DNA of 64,000 nucleotides, taken from an uncultured Lachnospiraceae bacterium. GTDB lineage: Bacteria; Bacillota; Clostridia; Lachnospirales; Lachnospiraceae. Every line of letters begins with the position of its first letter. Position 1 is the stretch's first letter. Positions 60,640 through 64,000 of this stretch are shown here, piece after piece. The position numbers and the translations under genes were made by a program. The notes beneath the pieces are model-generated. The model was not told where the DNA came from, searched no databases, and was given only the letters and a program-made list of their open reading frames with translations. The stretch is taken from assembly GCA_910578335.1 (NCBI GenBank), contig CAJTPU010000001.1:248001-312000 (forward strand), written 5' to 3'.

Positions 60640-62388
60640 ATGACAGAAGAAATTATGAGTGCTGTAAACGGCGAAATTTTTGGCGTCTGGTTTTTAATTG
60701 GCGCCGCGCTGGTATTTTGGATGCAGGCTGGCTTTGCAATGGTAGAAACCGGCTTTACGCGCGCCAAAAATGCCGGCAACATTTTAATGAAGAACCTGAT
60801 GGATTTCTGTATCGGTACGGTTGTCTTTATCCTGATTGGCTTCGGGCTGCTGCTCGGTGAGGACTTGCTTGGCTTTATCGGAAAGCCCGGCTTTGACATC
60901 TTTACCGCCTATGCGGATTTCAACTGGTCAAGCTTTGTATTTAATCTGGTGTTCTGCGCGACCACGGCAACCATCGTCTCCGGCGCGATGGCAGAGCGAA
61001 CCAAATTTTTATCCTACTGCATTTATTCGGCGATTATTTCTGCGCTAATTTATCCCATCGAAGCGCACTGGATATGGGGCGGCGGCTGGCTGGCGCAGCT
61101 TGGATTCCACGACTTTGCAGGCTCCTGCGCCATCCACATGGTAGGCGGCATCTCCGCATTGATTGGCGCCAAAATACTGGGACCCCGCCTCGGCAAATTT
61201 ACAAAAGACAAACAGGGCAAAATTACTAAAGTAAACGCTTTTCCCGGGCACAACCTGACCATCGGCTGCCTTGGCGTGTTTATCCTGTGGCTCGGCTGGT
61301 ATGGCTTTAACGGCGCTGCATGTACCAGTGTGGAACAGCTTGGCTCCGTGTTTGTAACCACCACCATCGCACCTGCCATCGCCACCGTGGTATGTATGAT
61401 TTTTACATGGCTAAAATACGGCAAGCCTGACGTTTCCATGTGTTTAAACGCTTCTCTTGCCGGACTGGTTGCCATCACGGCTCCCTGTGATGTAACGGAT
61501 GTGACGGGTGCACTGATTATCGGCGCCGTTTCCGGTCTGCTGGTCGTCTTCGGTGTATGGTTTTTGGATTATAAATTACATATTGACGACCCTGTAGGTG
61601 CAGTTGCCGTTCACTGCCTCAATGGTATCTGGGGCACCATTGCAACCGGTCTGTTTGCCACCACCTCTGCTCCCGGCAACGACAGCGTAGTCGGTCTGTT
61701 CTATGGCGGCGGCTTCAAGCAGCTTGGACTGCAGCTTCTTGGCTTTGCGGCAGTTGCGGCATGGACAGCCGTTACCATTACCATTGCTTTTCTTATCATA
61801 AAGGCAACCGTGGGACTGCGCGTTTCCGAAGAAGAAGAAATTGTCGGGCTGGATTCCTGTGAACACGGACTTACCTCCGCATATGCAGGCTTCAGCATTA
61901 TGGATATTGCAAACACCATGACAATGGAAATAAATGAAAATACAGATTTAGGTGAAGAAAACTATGCCGCCGCCTCCGCAGCACAAAAGGATGCCGCTGT
62001 CAAAATAGTGCAGGTTCCCGCAGCCGCTTCCAGCGGCATGTATAAGGTGGTCATTATTGCCAAACTTGCACGGTATGAGCATGTCAAGAAAGCCATGAAT
62101 GATTTGGGCGTTACCGGCATGACCGTGACGCAGGTAATGGGCTGCGGCGTACAAAAAGGCGCCGGCGAAATGTACCGCGGCGTTGAGCTGGATGCCACTC
62201 TCCTGCCCAAGGTTAAGATTGAAGTCGTTGTCAGCAAGATTCCTGTTGACGCTGTTATCGGCGCCGCCAAGGCAGCGCTTTATACCGGACACATCGGCGA
62301 CGGCAAGATTTTTGTATACAACGTAGACAGGGTAATCAAAGTCCGCACCGGCGAGGAAGACTTTGCCGCCCTGCAGGATGTAGAGTAA
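60640..62388 (+). CDS. Ammonium transporter fused to PII signalling domain (Amt-PII)
   Basis: A 582-residue fusion. Residues 1-410 are an 11-helix Amt/Rh channel (FWMQAGFAMVETGFTRAKN; HWIWGGGWLAQLGFHDFAGS; HMVGG; VHCLNGIWGTIATGLFAT with the twin-histidine pore). A linker (about 410-466) leads into a full GlnB/GlnK domain from MYKVVIIAKLARYEHVKKAM (467) to the end. In the T-loop, QKGAGEMYRGVELDATLLPKVK carries Leu where Tyr51 of enteric PII is uridylylated, so that modification is impossible; ligand sensing by ATP, ADP and 2-oxoglutarate could remain. GAGGAGG precedes the ATG. Expression is probably governed by the leader attenuator. Confidence 0.95.
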   Translation: MTEEIMSAVNGEIFGVWFLIGAALVFWMQAGFAMVETGFTRAKNAGNILMKNLMDFCIGTVVFILIGFGLLLGEDLLGFIGKPGFDIFTAYADFNWSSFVFNLVFCATTATIVSGAMAERTKFLSYCIYSAIISALIYPIEAHWIWGGGWLAQLGFHDFAGSCAIHMVGGISALIGAKILGPRLGKFTKDKQGKITKVNAFPGHNLTIGCLGVFILWLGWYGFNGAACTSVEQLGSVFVTTTIAPAIATVVCMIFTWLKYGKPDVSMCLNASLAGLVAITAPCDVTDVTGALIIGAVSGLLVVFGVWFLDYKLHIDDPVGAVAVHCLNGIWGTIATGLFATTSAPGNDSVVGLFYGGGFKQLGLQLLGFAAVAAWTAVTITIAFLIIKATVGLRVSEEEEIVGLDSCEHGLTSAYAGFSIMDIANTMTMEINENTDLGEENYAAASAAQKDAAVKIVQVPAAASSGMYKVVIIAKLARYEHVKKAMNDLGVTGMTVTQVMGCGVQKGAGEMYRGVELDATLLPKVKIEVVVSKIPVDAVIGAAKAALYTGHIGDGKIFVYNVDRVIKVRTGEEDFAALQDVE

Positions 62389-62428
62389 ACCGATTATTTC
62401 GTTTTTATCCTTTTCCCTATTTTACGAA

Positions 62429-62461
62429 AGAAAGCGTCCCTTTTTGCGAGGGACGCTTTCT
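62429..62461. terminator. Bidirectional terminator after Amt-PII and the MerR-type gene
   Basis: Perfect 13-bp arms AGAAAGCGTCCCT/AGGGACGCTTTCT (62429-62441, 62449-62461) between convergent genes. Minus-strand flank is TTCGTAAAATAGGG; plus-strand flank is GCTGTTATTTG. Confidence 0.75.
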
Positions 62462-62509
62462 GCTGTTATTTGTTTCAAAAGGCTGTTTTGTGTCCTGCCA
62501 TGCAAATCC

Positions 62510-63340
62510 TTAGATTCCATAATACCGCTGTATAGCCTGCGCCATATATTCCGCCGTTCCTTCTCCATACTGACTATCCTGCGCCTGTGCAAGCTTTTCG
62601 TCCTGCCGGTATTCCTTTGCGAGGTCGAGCAGGAAATTTCTTGCATTGTCCATATGCAGCATCTGTTTATACAAATCCGCCAGCTTTTCCACCAGTTCCT
62701 TTTCTTTTTCGTCTCCCGCACCCTCTTTATGTGCGGCAAAATCCCTTTGCAGCATATCAAACTCTTTTCTCAAATCATCCATATCGGAAACCGGCGCAAA
62801 GCTTTCCACCACTTTTTCCTTGCCGCCATACCACCGCAGCAGGGAAGCCTTCGTGTCCTCATTATTTAATCCCTGCATCAACTGCTCCTGATACGCCTCA
62901 ACACTGCCGCCGTATTTGTTGATAAATTCATCAAACTGCTCTTCTGACAATCCCTGCTGCATCCTGTCAATCATTGTTTTTACATCGCCTTCGCGAAACT
63001 CTTCAAAGCTCATCGTATTCTCTCCCTTCATTACATCGGCTATCAGCTCTATAATACCGTCCAAACGCCTGCGTTTCTTTTCGAGCATAGCCTTTTGCGC
63101 CGCCAGAATCTGCTTTTTAGAAAGCTCCGGATTGTCCATCATTTCCCTAATATCTGCAAGCGGAATTTCCAGCTCCTTAAAAAACATGATTTCCTGCAGC
63201 TTCTCCAACGCTCTGCCATCATACAAACGGTAGCCGGATTCCGTCAGCTTTGCAGGCTTTAACAAACCGATTTCATCATAATACCGCAGCGTCCTTATGC
63301 TGACTCCGGTCATTCGAGACACTTCCTTCACCGTTTTCAT
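62510..63340 (-). CDS. MerR family regulator with TipAS-like ligand domain
   Basis: A 276-residue activator: MerR HTH at 1-70 (VKEVSRMTGVSIRTLRYYDE, GLLKPAKLTESGYRLYDG), a dimerising coil (about 75-115), and a C-terminal TipAS-type domain (about 140-260; FDEFINKYGGSVEAYQEQLM, LADLYKQMLHMDNARNFL) known from drug-sensing TipA. Ligand unknown. AGGTGAAGG precedes the ATG. The promoter upstream has the 19-bp spacer typical of MerR targets, so it likely activates its own gene; no transporter gene is next to it within the window. Confidence 0.9.
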   Translation of the reverse strand: MKTVKEVSRMTGVSIRTLRYYDEIGLLKPAKLTESGYRLYDGRALEKLQEIMFFKELEIPLADIREMMDNPELSKKQILAAQKAMLEKKRRRLDGIIELIADVMKGENTMSFEEFREGDVKTMIDRMQQGLSEEQFDEFINKYGGSVEAYQEQLMQGLNNEDTKASLLRWYGGKEKVVESFAPVSDMDDLRKEFDMLQRDFAAHKEGAGDEKEKELVEKLADLYKQMLHMDNARNFLLDLAKEYRQDEKLAQAQDSQYGEGTAEYMAQAIQRYYGI

Positions 63341-63365
63341 GACGCCTTCACCTCCTTTCCTTTTT

Positions 63366-63396
63366 ATCCTAAAACGTCACGCAGGGGGAGAGTCAA
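63366..63396 (-). promoter_or_regulatory. MerR-type promoter with 19-bp spacer
   Basis: Minus-strand TTGACT (63391-63396), 19-nt spacer, TAGGAT (63366-63371). The spacer holds an imperfect dyad ACTCTC.../...GTGACGT between the hexamers, where MerR dimers bind and re-align the promoter. Confidence 0.65.
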
Positions 63397-63415
63397 TACA
63401 CAAAATTTTTTATTT

Positions 63416-64000
63416 TTACCAAATGCCTTTTCCGTCTCCCAGTATAATATTCTTTATGTTTTCGTTGATTTCGCTTTCAGTCAGGCCTCTTTGCATAAGA
63501 GGCTGAATTACTTCCCTGCTTTCTCTTGTGTGCGGGAGTTCGGAGGCAAGCCTATTTGCTTTATCCTCGTATCCTGCTTTCAAATATAAGAAACACAGCG
63601 CCGCGCGCATGGTTGCTTTCTGCTTCTCATTTATTGATATTTGCAGTCCCCTTTCCATTAATTCGATGGCTTCCTCGGTATTATCCTTTAACGCCAGCGT
63701 GCTTGCCAGCCCCAAAATCATTCCCGGCTTATTGGGATAAATCAGCAGTGCATCCCGATACGTTTTTTCCGCGGAATCATAATCACCCTTTCGCTGGTAC
63801 GCAACTGCTTTTTGATGGATGCCGTATCTGGTTGCTTCTGCACGAATCGTATCCATCCCCACCAGCAAATCAATACTGGTTTCAAATATGTTTGCCAAAG
63901 CCGGCAAAAGTGTAATATCCGGGTAGGACTCACCGCGCTCCCATTTTGAAACGCTCTGTGGTGTAATCCCCAAATACGCTGCAACCTCCTCCTGCGTAAG
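63416..64000 (-). CDS. XRE-family regulator with TPR repeats, N-terminus cut by window edge
   Basis: The reading frame is open through the right edge, so about 10-20 N-terminal residues are missing. Visible part (195 codons): second half of an HTH_3 domain (LTQEEVAAYLGITPQSVSKW, GESYPDITLLPALANIF), then TPR-like helical repeats (about 55-150; GDYDSAEKTYRDALLIYPNK, ALKDNTEEAIELMERGLQ). Regulators of this design often bind a signalling peptide, but no peptide gene is visible in the 75 bp to the MerR gene. Ends 19 bp before the MerR-type promoter element. Confidence 0.85.
   Translation of the reverse strand, partial: LTQEEVAAYLGITPQSVSKWERGESYPDITLLPALANIFETSIDLLVGMDTIRAEATRYGIHQKAVAYQRKGDYDSAEKTYRDALLIYPNKPGMILGLASTLALKDNTEEAIELMERGLQISINEKQKATMRAALCFLYLKAGYEDKANRLASELPHTRESREVIQPLMQRGLTESEINENIKNIILGDGKGIW

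Overview
The window looks like chromosome of a Gram-positive anaerobe of the class Clostridia, most likely family Lachnospiraceae. The reasons are the gene set (type III glutamine synthetase, IreB/RuvX/DUF1292 trio, RNase J, YlbF, CvfB, FtsEX with a coiled-coil M23 hydrolase, HrcA with a CIRCE operator, ThiI next to a NifS-type desulfurase), strong AGGAGG ribosome binding sites, frequent TTG starts, and moderate GC content with T-rich intrinsic terminators. Most genes lie on the minus strand. No rRNA, prophage, insertion sequence or CRISPR array was seen.

Layout. 1-5.3 kb: start of an mreB-type gene, then uvrA and uvrB behind a LexA-type SOS box. 5.3-12.1 kb: a large membrane protein and an envelope group (S41 protease, M23 coiled-coil hydrolase, FtsX, FtsE, PucR-type regulator). 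12.3-15.1 kb: YjfB-like, CvfB-like, acyl-ACP thioesterase and CPBP protease. 15.4-17.9 kb: tRNA-Gln(CUG) convergent with type III glutamine synthetase, whose leader contains a terminator. 17.9-25 kb: tRNA wobble-modification genes (U32, TrmR), a catalytic-domain-less MltG relative, YlbF, RNase J, DUF1292, RuvX, IreB, MtaB. 25-30.4 kb: an HPr relative without the active histidine, ThiI, NifS, RsmE, PrmA and an AIM24-family protein. 30.9-35.9 kb: the hrcA-grpE-dnaK-dnaJ heat-shock operon. 36-43.3 kb: DUF6465, UppP, patatin, aminotransferase, a decayed epimerase and an ABC exporter with its TetR regulator.

43.4-64 kb is more accessory: an orphan protein behind a consensus promoter, a duplicated structured repeat, an XRE regulator, GlpK and a deacetylase, HflK/HflC, an AlwI-type restriction system with two adenine methyltransferases, DUF3781, an acetyltransferase, a Zn-macrodomain plus macrodomain-linked sirtuin (SirTM) behind an Rrf2 regulator, an aldo/keto reductase, an ArsR pair, an Amt-PII fusion, a MerR/TipA-type regulator and a truncated XRE-TPR protein.

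Points of most interest. (1) The sirTM-macro pair lacks the GcvH-L and lipoate ligase genes known from its relatives and follows an NAD(P)-binding protein gene whose promoter carries two near-identical 26-bp operator sites. (2) The leaders of glnA and of the Amt-PII gene share a 15-nt motif, each sitting on the 5' arm of an intrinsic terminator, which suggests a common antitermination switch for nitrogen assimilation. (3) A family of dispersed, nested inverted repeats occurs at 30.6 kb and in two versions at 44.1-44.5 kb, one with and one without an internal insert.
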